DNA of 64,000 nucleotides from an uncultured Oscillospiraceae bacterium (lineage in GTDB: Bacteria > Bacillota > Clostridia > Oscillospirales > Oscillospiraceae). A model generated the notes under the pieces. That model made no database searches. It saw nothing but the letters and a program-made list of their open reading frames with translations, and was not told the origin of the DNA. The position numbers and the translations under genes were made by a program. The DNA lies in assembly GCA_944382995.1 (NCBI GenBank), contig CALWOF010000001.1, forward strand, positions 57,504 to 121,503, written 5' to 3'. Below, in pieces: positions 40,549 through 49,167 of the stretch; the first letter of the stretch is position 1; each line of letters starts with the position of its first letter.

Positions 40549-41343
40549 ATGCTGTTTTCCGATCATCCCAGGACCCACTACCGCAATGCCCCGGCCCGCG
40601 AGGTCATCTGCCAGCTGCGGTTCCCGTCCATCCTCACCATCAACGCCGCGGAGCCCGCCGACTTTCAGGAGGCCATCCGCGGGGAGTTCCCCCAGTACGC
40701 CCGCCGGCAGGACGCCGCCCCGCCCCGCATCACCGGTCTGGGCGGTCCCAACGTCAAGGTGGAACAGCAGCCCCCGGTGACCAACCACAACTTCATCTCC
40801 GAGGACAACCAGTGGAAGCTGAACCTCACCAAGGACTTCATCGCCCTGTCCACCCTGCACTACTCCGGGTGGGAGGAGTTCGCCCGCCACCTGGACAAGC
40901 CCCTGGCGGCCTTCATCCGGCTGTATAAGCCGGCGTATTTCCAGCGAGTGGGCCTGCGGTACGTGAACGTGTTCTCCCGGGCCCGGCTGGGGCTGGAGGA
41001 CGCCGGCTGGGCGGAGCTGTTCGCCCCCGCCTACACCGCGCCTCTTCGGGAGGCGGACGTGGAGGAGGATCGCTTTCTGAACTGCTCCTGCGACCTGACG
41101 GTGAAGCTGGACTCCAGCTGCCAAGCCAAGGTCCACGCCGGCCCCGGCGTCCTGAAGCAGCGGACCCCCGGCGCCCCCCAGGACCCGGAGGTGAAGTTCA
41201 TCCTGGACATGGACCTGTCCATGTCCGGCAACACCCCCTGTACCCTGGCCGCCGGTGCGCTGGAGACCCTCCACGGCCACTCCACCCGCCTGTTTGAGGG
41301 GGCCATCACGGAGAAGCTCCGGGAGGCCCTGGACCCCGCGTGA
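40549..41343 (+). CDS. TIGR04255-like protein of unknown function
   Basis: The 264-residue soluble protein resembles the sporadically distributed TIGR04255 group: N-terminal APAREVICQLRFP, a middle NWKLNLTKDFIALST-type segment (here QWKLNLTKDFIALST), VGLRYVNVFSR, and the C-terminal LHGHSTRLFEGAITEKLREAL. Such proteins are patchy among bacteria and have no known activity. ATG 40549 is chosen since AAAGGAG at 40535-40541 is 7 nt away, against 1 nt for ATG 40543. Monocistronic, with its own promoter and a terminator shared with cysK. Confidence 0.75.
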   Translation: MLFSDHPRTHYRNAPAREVICQLRFPSILTINAAEPADFQEAIRGEFPQYARRQDAAPPRITGLGGPNVKVEQQPPVTNHNFISEDNQWKLNLTKDFIALSTLHYSGWEEFARHLDKPLAAFIRLYKPAYFQRVGLRYVNVFSRARLGLEDAGWAELFAPAYTAPLREADVEEDRFLNCSCDLTVKLDSSCQAKVHAGPGVLKQRTPGAPQDPEVKFILDMDLSMSGNTPCTLAAGALETLHGHSTRLFEGAITEKLREALDPA

Positions 41344-41362
41344 TCCGGGCGGAGATCCCCGC

Positions 41363-41406
41363 AAAAAAGCACCGGGAGACAATCGCTTGTCTCCCGGTGC
41401 TTTTCT
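41363..41406. terminator. Bidirectional terminator, TIGR04255-like gene and cysK
   Basis: AAAAGCACCGGGAGAC-8 nt-GTCTCCCGGTGCTTTT with A and T tracts on both sides. Confidence 0.9.
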
Positions 41407-41414
41407 GTCCGGCT

Positions 41415-42344
41415 TCAGTTCTGGAACATGGGGGTGGAGAGATACCGCTCGCCGCTGTCCGGCAGCAGGGCCACGATGGTCTTGCCCTGGTTCTCCGGCC
41501 GCTTTGCCAGCTCCGCCGCCGCCCACACGGCGGCGCCGGAGGTGATGCCAACCAGAATGCCCTCGGTCCGGGCCAGCTCCCGGCCGGCGGCGTAGGCGTC
41601 CGCGTCCGTGACGGTGAGGATCTCGTCGATGACGGAGCGGTCCAGGTTCTCCGGCACGAAGTTGGCCCCGATGCCCTGGAGGCCGTGGGGCCCCGCATGG
41701 CCCTCCGTCAGCAGGGGCGAGGAGGCAGGCTCAAAGGCCACGATCTGTACCGCCGGGTCCTTCGCCTTCAGATACCGGCCCGTGCCGGTGACGGTGCCGC
41801 CGGTGCCGGCGCCGGCCACGAAGATGTCCACCTTTCCCTCCGTGTCCGCCCAGATCTCCGGGCCGGTGGTGGCCTCGTGAGCCGCCGGGTTGGCGGGATT
41901 CTCGAACTGGCCGGCGATGATGCTGCCGGGAATGCTCCGGCGGAGCTCCTCCGCCTTGGCCACGGACCCGGCCATGCCCTCGGCGCCAGGCGTCAGGACG
42001 ATCTCCGCCCCGTAGGCGGCGATGAGGGCCCGGCGCTCTACGCTCATGGTGTCCGGCATGGTGAGGATCACCCGGTAGCCCCTGGCGGCAGCCACGGCAG
42101 CCAGACCGATGCCGGTGTTGCCGGAGGTGGGCTCGATGATGGTGCCGCCGGGGGCCAGGCGGCCCGCCGCCTCCGCCTCAGCGATCATGCGGGCGGCCAC
42201 CCGGTCCTTGGCGCTGCCGGCGGGGTTCATGCACTCCAGCTTGGCCAGCACCGTGGCCTGGAGGCCGTGGGTTCTCTCGTAATTGCACAGCTCCAGCAGG
42301 GGCGTGCGGCCGATCAGTTCCGTGACGCTGTGATAGATGGGCAT
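41415..42344 (-). CDS. cysK: Cysteine synthase (O-acetylserine sulfhydrylase A)
   Basis: PLP enzyme making cysteine from O-acetylserine and sulfide. 309 residues. PLP lysine in NPAGSAKDRVA, substrate loop EPTSGNTGIGLA, PLP-phosphate loop GAGTGGTVTGTG, and the C-terminal GITSGAA region. The gene is alone with its own promoter; no cysE is seen in the window. It is the biosynthetic counterpart of the sigma-54 cysteine-catabolic genes about 6 kb away. GGAGGGATCACT precedes ATG 42344. Confidence 0.95.
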   Translation of the reverse strand: MPIYHSVTELIGRTPLLELCNYERTHGLQATVLAKLECMNPAGSAKDRVAARMIAEAEAAGRLAPGGTIIEPTSGNTGIGLAAVAAARGYRVILTMPDTMSVERRALIAAYGAEIVLTPGAEGMAGSVAKAEELRRSIPGSIIAGQFENPANPAAHEATTGPEIWADTEGKVDIFVAGAGTGGTVTGTGRYLKAKDPAVQIVAFEPASSPLLTEGHAGPHGLQGIGANFVPENLDRSVIDEILTVTDADAYAAGRELARTEGILVGITSGAAVWAAAELAKRPENQGKTIVALLPDSGERYLSTPMFQN

Positions 42345-42374
42345 AGTGATCCCTCCGTTCTTCAGGATAGCTCT

Positions 42375-42403
42375 ATCATACACCCGCCGGCGGCCCTTTG
42401 CAA
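42375..42403 (-). promoter_or_regulatory. cysK promoter
   Basis: Minus strand TTGCAA (42403-42398), 17-nt spacer, TATGAT (42380-42375). Confidence 0.75.
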
Positions 42404-42478
42404 CCGGAAGGCGGGGCAACCAAAACATACACCGGGGTCGTCGAAGATCACATAGCGGACGAGCTGCAAATAACAGGA

Positions 42479-42510
42479 GAGGACCGCCTTCCGGCGGTCC
42501 TCCGTTTTTT
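42479..42510. terminator. Hairpin after the rsiV-like gene
   Basis: GAGGACCGCC-ttcc-GGCGGTCCTC. The T run (TTTTTT) is on the plus strand, where no gene ends; on minus, the direction of the rsiV-like gene, only TCCTGTTATTT follows. It is assigned to that gene with reserve. Confidence 0.5.
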
Positions 42511-42527
42511 GTTCAGTCCGCCGCTGT

Positions 42528-43367
42528 TCAGCCCTCCACGGGGATCTCCACGATTCCGGCGGCGCCGGCGGCAATGGCGTACTCAGGGAACACCAGCGTC
42601 ACAGAGCCGTCCTGGTTCATATAGAAGGCGGTGGTGTCATCCACGGTGGTGAAGCCGCCCTGTTCCGGGGTGAAGAACAGCCCGGAGGTGTCCTGGTCAA
42701 TATAGGCCTGGACGGCGGTGTTGCAGATGTTGACCCAGTCCTCACCCAGCACGTCCGCCAGGGTGATGTCCTTGTCATTGGCGATGTCCAGGTTGTAGCA
42801 GTACCGCTGCTGCTGGGCGCTGACCCAGCACTCCGCGAAATCCACCACAAAAGAGACCGCGGTGTCAGTCTGGGATTTGATCTCATAGTCGACGATCACA
42901 TCCATCTCCCGGTCGCCCCACTGCTCCTCAGTGCCGCCGGTGGCAAAGAATGCCTCCTTGTAGGCGTCCCAGTCCGCCTTTGCCTGGGCCAGGTGGGCAT
43001 CCACCCGCTCCTGGATCTGGGCGTTGACCGCCTCGCTGACGGCGCTGTCGGCCTCCACCTCGGGAACGGACACATCGTAGTCGATGCCGTCCTTCACCTC
43101 GTCGTAGCTGCGGACCGTCAGGATCTGGAACAGACCGCCCAGCACCGGGACGTCTCCAGCCGCAGCTGCAAAGGTGGGGGACAGATTCAGCCCGCCCAGG
43201 ACCACCACAAAGCATGCGGCCGCGGCTCCCAGCGTGCGGCGGAGGGCATGCCCGCCGGCCCGGCTCCGGGTCTTTCCCCGGCGGATGCCCGCCAGGACAT
43301 GGTCGTTCAGCTCCTCAGGGATGGGGGTGGATTCGTACTGGTCTCTCGCGCTCTTGAATTCGTTCAT
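42528..43367 (-). CDS. RsiV-like anti-sigma factor (DUF3298)
   Basis: A 279-residue single-pass membrane protein. The cytoplasmic N-terminus (1-42) would bind the sigma factor; TM about 43-66 (LGAAAACFVVVLGGLNLSPT); the outside domain (about 75-279) has the DUF4163/DUF3298 layout of RsiV (YDVSVPEVEADSAVSEAVNAQ, NLDIANDKDITLADVLGED, FPEYAIAAGAAGIVEIPV). RsiV in Bacillus subtilis binds lysozyme and is then cut to free SigV, so a lysozyme or envelope-damage signal is plausible here. ATG 43367 overlaps the sigma gene stop (ATGA). Confidence 0.87.
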   Translation of the reverse strand: MNEFKSARDQYESTPIPEELNDHVLAGIRRGKTRSRAGGHALRRTLGAAAACFVVVLGGLNLSPTFAAAAGDVPVLGGLFQILTVRSYDEVKDGIDYDVSVPEVEADSAVSEAVNAQIQERVDAHLAQAKADWDAYKEAFFATGGTEEQWGDREMDVIVDYEIKSQTDTAVSFVVDFAECWVSAQQQRYCYNLDIANDKDITLADVLGEDWVNICNTAVQAYIDQDTSGLFFTPEQGGFTTVDDTTAFYMNQDGSVTLVFPEYAIAAGAAGIVEIPVEG

Positions 43368-43852
43368 AGCTCTTCTCCTTCCAAAGATACCCGCAATTTT
43401 TTCAGTCCTGTGTAAAGTCTGGTCTTGACGGTGTTGAGGTTGCAGCCGGTGACGAGGCTGATCTCCTTCAGAGACAGGTCCTCGTAAAACCGCAGCCGGA
43501 TGATGGTGGCCACCTCCGGCGGCAGCGCGTCCACCCGCTGGGCCAGAGTGCCGTCCGCCGGGAGAGGGTCTTCATAGCTCCCCGCGTCCAGCGCCTCCGG
43601 CGGCACCAGAGTCACCCGCTTCCGCTGGCGGAGACGGTCCATGCACACGTTGACCAGGATGTGATAGAACCAGGCGCGCAGGGCCTCCGGATCTTTCAGC
43701 TCTCTCTGCTTTTCCAGTGCCCTGCAGACAGCGGTCTGTACCGCGTCCAGGGCCTCTTCCCTGTCTTTCAGATAGCTGTAGGCCAGCCGGTAGAACCGCG
43801 CCTGATCCGTCACCAGGTAGTCGGTCAGCTGCTTTTCCAAATTGCGAAACAC
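43364..43852 (-). CDS. ECF sigma factor (SigV-like)
   Basis: A 162-residue extracytoplasmic-function sigma factor. Region 2: ARFYRLAYSYLKDREEALDAV and AWFYHILVNVCMDRLR. Region 4: RVDALPPEVATIIRLRFYED and LSLKEISLVTGCNLNTVKTRL. GTG 43852 is taken as the start: AAAGGA lies 10 nt upstream and an ECF-type promoter ends just before it, whereas the GTG at 43897 lies inside that promoter. It is co-translated with the RsiV-like anti-sigma gene, the classic arrangement in which the pair is autoregulated. Confidence 0.9.
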   Translation of the reverse strand: MFRNLEKQLTDYLVTDQARFYRLAYSYLKDREEALDAVQTAVCRALEKQRELKDPEALRAWFYHILVNVCMDRLRQRKRVTLVPPEALDAGSYEDPLPADGTLAQRVDALPPEVATIIRLRFYEDLSLKEISLVTGCNLNTVKTRLYTGLKKLRVSLEGEEL

Positions 43853-43885
43853 GTCTTCAGGGTCCTTTCTTTGCGTTCTGTATGA

Positions 43886-43913
43886 TAGACGCAGCACACA
43901 GGGAAAAAGTTTG
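43886..43913 (-). promoter_or_regulatory. ECF-type autoregulatory promoter
   Basis: Minus strand CAAAC (43913-43909) with a T-rich start of the spacer, 17 nt, CGTCTA (43891-43886). Resembles the AAC/CGTC signature of SigW/SigV-type promoters. Directly upstream of the sigma gene. Confidence 0.6.
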
Positions 43914-43947
43914 GAGGAAGGAGAAGGTTTTTCGGAATTTTTGCCCG

Positions 43948-43978
43948 TGAAAAAGAGGCCGGTCTCCCGGCCTCTTTT
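43948..43978 (-). terminator. Terminator of the export operon
   Basis: Minus strand AAAAGAGGCCGG-gaga-CCGGCCTCTTTTTC, 13 nt after the permease stop. Confidence 0.88.
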
Positions 43979-43990
43979 CCGCCGCTCTGT

Positions 43991-45214
43991 TCAGTCGTAC
44001 CGCAGGGCGTCGATGGGATTGAGCTTGGCGGCCTTGTTGGCCGGCAGGTATCCGAAGAGGATGCCCACCGCCACGGACACGCCGAAGGCCACGCCGATGC
44101 CGCCCACCGTGGGGACGGCCACGAAGCCGTCGTTCCCGGTGCCCAGCACCAGGGCGATGACGTTGGTGAGCACGTTGGCCATGATGATGCCCAGCACGAT
44201 GCCGATGGCCCCGCCGATGGCGGAGGTGGTGCCGGCCTCGATGATGAACTGGCTGCGGATATCCCGGCACTTGGCGCCCAGGGACTTGCGGATGCCGATC
44301 TCCCGCGTCCGCTCCGTGACGGACACCAGCATGATGTTCATGATGCCGATGCCGCCCACCAGCAGACTGATGGCCGCGATGAGGATCAGGATCATCATCA
44401 GGGTGTCCAGCATGGAGTCCATGGCGTCCATCATCTCCGCAGAGGTCATGACCATGTAGGCGTCCGAGGTCTGATAGACATCCATCAGGCGGTTTTCCAC
44501 GATGCCCTTGGCCGCGGTGGAGGTGTCCCGGTCCGTGGCGGTCATCATGTACGTGTCGCCGTACCCGCCTCCCAGCCGCTGGGCGTTGGCGTAGGGGATG
44601 TAGACCACATCGTCGCCGCTGCCCTCCGTGTTGTCGCCGCTCTCCTCCAGGACGCCCACCACGGTGTAGGGCACGCCGCTGATGGAGATGGTCTGCCCCA
44701 GGGGGTCCCCCTGAAAGGCATACTCCGCCAGGAACGAGCCGACGACGCACACGTTCTGATGGCGCGCCACATCCACGTAGCGGAGGAAGCGTCCCTCCTC
44801 CAGGCCGGCTCCCTGCATGGTCTTGCCGGTCTCGTCCCGGTAGAAGTCCTCGCTGACGCCATAGACGCTGGTGCGCTCAAAGTCCTCCGTCCCCTGGCGG
44901 ACCTTGGCGGAGGCGGTGACGTAGGGACTGACGCCGGAGAGATACTGGGGATACTTCTCCACCAGGGCGTACATATCGTCCGCGTCCACGCTCCGGGTGC
45001 TGTCCTCGCCCAGGCCGTAGATCATCACCTGCACCAGATTGGAGCCCAGCTGCTCGAACTGTGCGTTCATGTAGTTCTGCATGCCGTTGCCCAGGCTGGT
45101 GATGATGATGACCGCCGCCACGCCGATGATGATGCCCAGCATAGTCAGCAGGGCCCGCATCTTGCTGAGCATCAGGGATTTGATGGCCAGCTTGAAGGAC
45201 TGGGTGAAGTTCAT
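43991..45214 (-). CDS. MacB-like ABC transporter permease
   Basis: A 407-residue permease with the MacB/FtsX topology: TM1 near residues 20-42 (LLTMLGIIIGVAAVIIITSL), a large extracytoplasmic domain (about 45-275), then three helices near 283-310 (LLVGGIGIMNIMLVSVTER is the family signature), 328-360 and 368-398, ending NKAAKLNPIDALRYD. It forms a MacAB-type exporter with the ATPase and adaptor genes upstream; in Gram-positives such systems export peptides or drugs. Start overlaps the ATPase stop (ATGA). Confidence 0.93.
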   Translation of the reverse strand: MNFTQSFKLAIKSLMLSKMRALLTMLGIIIGVAAVIIITSLGNGMQNYMNAQFEQLGSNLVQVMIYGLGEDSTRSVDADDMYALVEKYPQYLSGVSPYVTASAKVRQGTEDFERTSVYGVSEDFYRDETGKTMQGAGLEEGRFLRYVDVARHQNVCVVGSFLAEYAFQGDPLGQTISISGVPYTVVGVLEESGDNTEGSGDDVVYIPYANAQRLGGGYGDTYMMTATDRDTSTAAKGIVENRLMDVYQTSDAYMVMTSAEMMDAMDSMLDTLMMILILIAAISLLVGGIGIMNIMLVSVTERTREIGIRKSLGAKCRDIRSQFIIEAGTTSAIGGAIGIVLGIIMANVLTNVIALVLGTGNDGFVAVPTVGGIGVAFGVSVAVGILFGYLPANKAAKLNPIDALRYD

Positions 45215-45954
45215 GCCCGCGCCTCCTCTCCCGCCTCATCCTCCTGGGGCTGGACCACCGCCTGGGGATCGTCCGCAGCCCCGTCATAGATGATCCGGCC
45301 GTCCTGAAGGCGGACAATGCGCTTGGCCTTCACGGCGATGGAGTTGTCGTGGGTGATGAGGACCACGGTGTCCCCCTCCCGATTCAGCTGCTGGAGGAAC
45401 CGCAGCACCTCCCGGCCGGTCCGGGAATCCAGGGCGCCGGTGGGCTCATCCGCCAGGATCACCGAGGGCTTGCCCGCCAGGGCCCGGGCGATGGACACCC
45501 GCTGCTGCTGCCCGCCGGAGAGCTGGCTGGGCAGATTCTTCCGCTTGTCCGCCAGGCCCACCCGCTGGAGAGACTGGATGGCCCGCTCGTGGCGCTCCTC
45601 CGCGGAGATGCCCGCGTACAGCAGCGGCAGCTCCACGTTCTCCTGCACCGTCAGCTTGGGGATCAGGTTGTACTGCTGGAAGATGAAGCCCAGCATCTTG
45701 TTGCGGATCTCCGCCTGCTGGTCGTCCTCCATGGTGGACACATCGATGCCGCCCAGATGGTAGCTGCCGGAGGTGGGGACGTCCAGGCAGCCGATGATGT
45801 TCATGGCCGTGGATTTTCCGGAGCCGGAGGAACCCACGATGGCCACGAACTCCCCCTGGTCCACCGTCAGGTCGATCCCGTCCAGAGCGTGGACCGTCTC
45901 GTCGCCCATCTGATAGATCTTATACACATTTTTCAGTTCGATGAGATGCCCCAT
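45211..45954 (-). CDS. MacB-type ABC transporter ATPase
   Basis: A 247-residue nucleotide-binding protein of the LolD/MacB class: Walker [11 protein letters not shown] loop [17 protein letters not shown], signature LSGGQQQRV, Walker [13 protein letters not shown], and the H-loop LITHD. It powers the exporter formed with the MacB-like permease downstream (4-nt overlap) and the adaptor upstream (4-nt gap). The short acidic tail after residue 225 is not conserved in the family. Confidence 0.96.
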   Translation of the reverse strand: MGHLIELKNVYKIYQMGDETVHALDGIDLTVDQGEFVAIVGSSGSGKSTAMNIIGCLDVPTSGSYHLGGIDVSTMEDDQQAEIRNKMLGFIFQQYNLIPKLTVQENVELPLLYAGISAEERHERAIQSLQRVGLADKRKNLPSQLSGGQQQRVSIARALAGKPSVILADEPTGALDSRTGREVLRFLQQLNREGDTVVLITHDNSIAVKAKRIVRLQDGRIIYDGAADDPQAVVQPQEDEAGEEARA

Positions 45955-45958
45955 GGGC

Positions 45959-47605
45959 TCAGCCTCCCATCATCAGATCCATCAGCGTGGAGGCCTGGTT
46001 GTTGATGAGGACGATGTCCCCCTCCTCCAGACCGCCGGTGACCTCGATGTACTCGTCGTCATTGCGGCCCAGGGTGACCTCCCGGGTCTCCAGCTTTGTG
46101 ACGTCCACCACAGCGGTGCCCGCATCGTTGAGGGCTCCGGGGCCGGGGACCGTCACGGTGTTGCCCCGGTCCACCGCGTCCACGGGGATGCACAGGGCGT
46201 TGGGGATCTCCTCGCCGATGATCTGGGCGGAGACATTCATGCCGGGCTTCAGGTCGCCGTAGTCCTCGATGACAACGGTCACCGGGTAGTTGGTGAAGCC
46301 GTTGGCGGTGGTGCCGTTGATGCTGACCTTGTCCACCACGCCCTCAAAGGTCTGGCCCTCCAGGGCGTCGGCGGTGATCTCCACTCTCTGGCCCACCTCC
46401 ACCTTGCCGATGTCCAGCTCCGCCACGGCCATCTCCAGCTTCAGGTAGCTCAGGTCGTAGATCACGGCCAGGGTGCCGGAGGAGGCTCCGTCCACCTTGT
46501 CGCCGGCCTTGAAGCTCTTCTCGATCACTGTGCCGGCGATGGGGGATTTGATGTTGTAGTCATCCACCGTATCGGAGGCCGTTCCGGCGGAGAGCTGGGC
46601 GGACTGGAGGTTCAGCCGGGCGTTTTCGATCTGGTCCCGGATGGTCTCGGACTCCACGGTGCACAGCACCTCTCCCTTGGAGACGGTGCTTCCGGCCAGC
46701 TTGGCAAAGCCGTTCACCGTGCCGGAGCCGGAGGCGTAAACGACGGAAGAGGCGGGCATGGACACCGCAGCCTGACCGTAGCTGGTGTAGTTGCCGATGA
46801 CGGCGGAGGCAGTGTAGGCATCGGAGACGGCGCCGGGGTTGTTCAGCCGCACCCGCACGGAAACCGAGGGCTTGCCGTTGCTGGTGATGGCGGTGGAGTT
46901 GGACACGCTGGTCACCGTGCCCGCCTGGGACCCGGCGTAGCCGTCCACGAACACGGTGGCGGTCTGCCCCACATAGAAGTCCGTGGGAGCGGCGAAGGGG
47001 AACAGGAAGTCGATGGACAGCTCCGTGCTGGCCACGATCCGCGCAAGCTCCGTCCCGGCGTTGACGCTGTCGCCGTTGTGGACGTAGACCTCGCTGATGG
47101 TGCCGGAGAGGGTGGCGGTGGGATGCAGGGCCTCCTGGGCCTGCTGATAGCTCAGCTGCGCCTGCTGCACGGAGATCTGTGCCCGGTCCATGGAGTCCTG
47201 GGCGTCGCTGCTGTCCATGGCGTAAAGGAGCGTATCCTTGGTCACCAGATCCCCCTCCTCAAAGGGGGCGCTGACGATATCGCCGGAGAGCAGGGTGGTG
47301 ACATTGTAGGAATCCGCCGGCTGCAGCGTGGCGGTGCCGGAGACGCTGACCGTCAGGTCCTGCCGCTGAGCGGAGGCCACCAGATAGCTGCCGCTGAGCT
47401 GGCTGTTGACGTTCTTCGTCAGGCTGGACACGCAGCCCGCCACAATGGCGATCACCACCGCCAGAGGGATCAGGATCTTCAGCCAGCGCTTCTTTTTTCT
47501 GCTGTCCCAGTTTTTCAGAGAGAATCTCCGTTTTTTCTCCGGCTCCCCGCTCTCCGGCGTGCCGGAGGTCTCGGTGGGAGCCTCATTCATCCATTCAGTT
47601 TCCAT
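45959..47605 (-). CDS. Periplasmic-adaptor-like (HlyD/MacA) efflux protein
   Basis: A 548-residue membrane-fusion-type protein. Cytoplasmic basic N-terminus, TM about 43-63 (ILIPLAVVIAIVAGCVSS), then the barrel-sandwich/lipoyl halves (SGTATLQPADSYNVTTLLSG and SPIAGTVIEKSFKAGDKV), a coiled-coil hairpin (about 135-160) and beta-barrel domains. Longer than Gram-negative MacA because of an insertion between about residues 170 and 290 that contains a second lipoyl-like unit. AAGGAGACTGTAT precedes the ATG; 11-nt overlap with the TetR gene. Confidence 0.9.
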   Translation of the reverse strand: METEWMNEAPTETSGTPESGEPEKKRRFSLKNWDSRKKKRWLKILIPLAVVIAIVAGCVSSLTKNVNSQLSGSYLVASAQRQDLTVSVSGTATLQPADSYNVTTLLSGDIVSAPFEEGDLVTKDTLLYAMDSSDAQDSMDRAQISVQQAQLSYQQAQEALHPTATLSGTISEVYVHNGDSVNAGTELARIVASTELSIDFLFPFAAPTDFYVGQTATVFVDGYAGSQAGTVTSVSNSTAITSNGKPSVSVRVRLNNPGAVSDAYTASAVIGNYTSYGQAAVSMPASSVVYASGSGTVNGFAKLAGSTVSKGEVLCTVESETIRDQIENARLNLQSAQLSAGTASDTVDDYNIKSPIAGTVIEKSFKAGDKVDGASSGTLAVIYDLSYLKLEMAVAELDIGKVEVGQRVEITADALEGQTFEGVVDKVSINGTTANGFTNYPVTVVIEDYGDLKPGMNVSAQIIGEEIPNALCIPVDAVDRGNTVTVPGPGALNDAGTAVVDVTKLETREVTLGRNDDEYIEVTGGLEEGDIVLINNQASTLMDLMMGG

Positions 47606-48245
47606 ATACAGTCTCCTTGTCCACAGTCTCGGCGGCGGACTTCGCGCCCATGCCGCGCTTGAAGATATCCAGCATGTTCTCCAGCTGTTCCCTGGTGGCG
47701 GGATCCCCGCCGTTCTGCAGGCCGGAATAGATCATTGGGGCGACGACCACCAGCAGTGCGCTCAGGACGTCTCCCAGGTCCCGCTCCCGCCGCAGATCCA
47801 GCAGATCCGGATTCACGGCTCCGCCCAGCCGCTGGAAGAGCGCCTCGGAATCGAGCATCTCCAGCAGGCCGTTTTTCTGCATCCCGCTGTTGCAGCGGAT
47901 GATCTCCGTCATGGCGCCGATCTCGCCCATGTGCTGCTCCCGGCATTTTTCCTGCACGTAGTCGTACAGATCCATCAGCGCCCGGAAAAGATCTCCCCGG
48001 CTGCGGAGCAGGCACTCCTCCAGCAGCATGAACAGCTGGTCCACATAGCCCTTGAGGAGGTAGCGGAACAGGTCCTCCTTGTCGGTGAAATACATGTAGA
48101 AGCTGCCCCGGGGGATCCCCGCCTCCTTGATGATCTGATTGATAGACGCCTCGTTGAAGGGCCTGCGGGTAAATTCCCGGGTGGCCGCCTCCAGCAGCTT
48201 TTCCTGCTTCTCCGCCGGCAGGTTCAGAAAGGTACTGCTCGGCAC
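47595..48245 (-). CDS. TetR-family repressor of the export operon
   Basis: A 216-residue regulator: TetR_N helix-turn-helix at residues 12-58 (LLEAATREFTRRPFNEASIN, then EAGIPRGSFYMYFTDKEDLF), followed by a helical ligand domain of ordinary size. Start is GTG 48245 with GAGAGGATGAGG upstream. First gene of the four-gene operon tetR-adaptor-ATPase-permease. The promoter is embedded in a 13-bp inverted repeat, consistent with autorepression of the whole operon until a substrate of the exporter is bound. Confidence 0.92.
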   Translation of the reverse strand: MPSSTFLNLPAEKQEKLLEAATREFTRRPFNEASINQIIKEAGIPRGSFYMYFTDKEDLFRYLLKGYVDQLFMLLEECLLRSRGDLFRALMDLYDYVQEKCREQHMGEIGAMTEIIRCNSGMQKNGLLEMLDSEALFQRLGGAVNPDLLDLRRERDLGDVLSALLVVVAPMIYSGLQNGGDPATREQLENMLDIFKRGMGAKSAAETVDKETVYGN

Positions 48246-48326
48246 ACCGCCTCATCCTCTCTTAAACGAAATGGAGGGTCCGGTTTCCTCAGCGCGCCCT
48301 CTTTTTCCAAAGGGCGGAAAAGAAAC

Positions 48327-48372
48327 ATGACAACCTGTCGCCTATCATAGCTGACAAGTTGTCATATTGCAA
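48327..48372 (-). promoter_or_regulatory. TetR operon promoter nested in its operator
   Basis: Operator arms ATGACAACCTGTC (48327-48339) and GACAAGTTGTCAT (48353-48365), one mismatch, 13-nt centre. Minus-strand promoter TTGCAA (48372-48367), 17-nt spacer, TATGAT (48349-48344): the right arm fills the spacer and the -10 box is in the centre. Confidence 0.82.
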
Positions 48373-48400
48373 GGGGGAACCAACAATGTTCACAAATCTT

Positions 48401-49087
48401 TCACACAGTCTCCGGTTCTTCATACAGCGGCCGGAGCCGCTGGTAGGACTGGGGCCGGTAGGTGACGGAGGCGATCCGCCGGCCGGAGATGCCGTACCTC
48501 GGGGAATAGCCGAAGAGGTCGACGTACCGGTCCAGATCGTCCCGCTCCGCCGCCATGGCCGAGAGCAGCAGCGCGGCAGCCCGGGCGTCATCCACAGCCC
48601 GGTGGCTGTTCACCGCCCGGTCCTCCAGGCCGTAGGCGGCGATGGCGTCGCAGAGCTTGTGGGGGTAGTCCCGCCGGTCCCGGTACACCGTGAGCACGTC
48701 CAGAAAGCGGGGCGGGCGCAGGGCGTCCGCCCGGCCGAAGGGCCGCAGGAAATGGTAGAGGAAGTTCAGGTCGAACTGGGCGTTGTAGGCCGCCAGCAGT
48801 GTCCGCTCCCCCGTCCCCAGCAGGGCGCAGAAGGCGGCGCAGGCGTCGGCCTTCTCCGCGCCCTCCCGCTCCAGCTGCTCCGGCGTGATACCAGTGAGCT
48901 GGGTGATGAAGGGCGGCAGCCTCCGGCCCGGGGTGAGGCGGATCAGCAGATCCATGCTCTCCGCCTCCCCGGCGGTGGTGTAGGCCGCCGCCCCGATCTC
49001 GATGATCTCGTCCCGGCCGAAGTCGATGCCGGTGGTCTCTGTGTCGAATACCACGAGCCGGTCGAACCGGCCCCAAAGGCTCTCCAT
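48401..49087 (-). CDS. DEDDh 3'-5' exonuclease (PolC/DnaQ epsilon-like)
   Basis: A 228-residue stand-alone exonuclease domain. Exo I VVFDTETTGID, Exo II LAAYNAQFDLNFL and Exo III AVNSHRAVDDARAAALLL carry the DEDDh residues. The N-terminal half resembles the proofreading domain of PolC; the last 35 residues (about 195-228, GYSPRYGISGRRIASVTYRP) are an extra tail with no match that I know. ATG 49087 has GAGAGGACC upstream and replaces a longer frame from 49117. No polymerase gene is nearby. Confidence 0.9.
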   Translation of the reverse strand: MESLWGRFDRLVVFDTETTGIDFGRDEIIEIGAAAYTTAGEAESMDLLIRLTPGRRLPPFITQLTGITPEQLEREGAEKADACAAFCALLGTGERTLLAAYNAQFDLNFLYHFLRPFGRADALRPPRFLDVLTVYRDRRDYPHKLCDAIAAYGLEDRAVNSHRAVDDARAAALLLSAMAAERDDLDRYVDLFGYSPRYGISGRRIASVTYRPQSYQRLRPLYEEPETV

Positions 49088-49167
49088 CCCGATGGTCCTC
49101 TCCTCTCTGTCCCGCATCGGTAAAACGGGCGGACGGTCCGGTCAGCGGCCGTCCGCCCAAAAACGTC

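Noticed and set aside
42479-42510. A plus-strand terminator implying a small RNA at 42350-42510
   Set aside because: The hairpin has a T run on plus, but I see no plus promoter in the gap; kept only as a hairpin after the rsiV-like gene.
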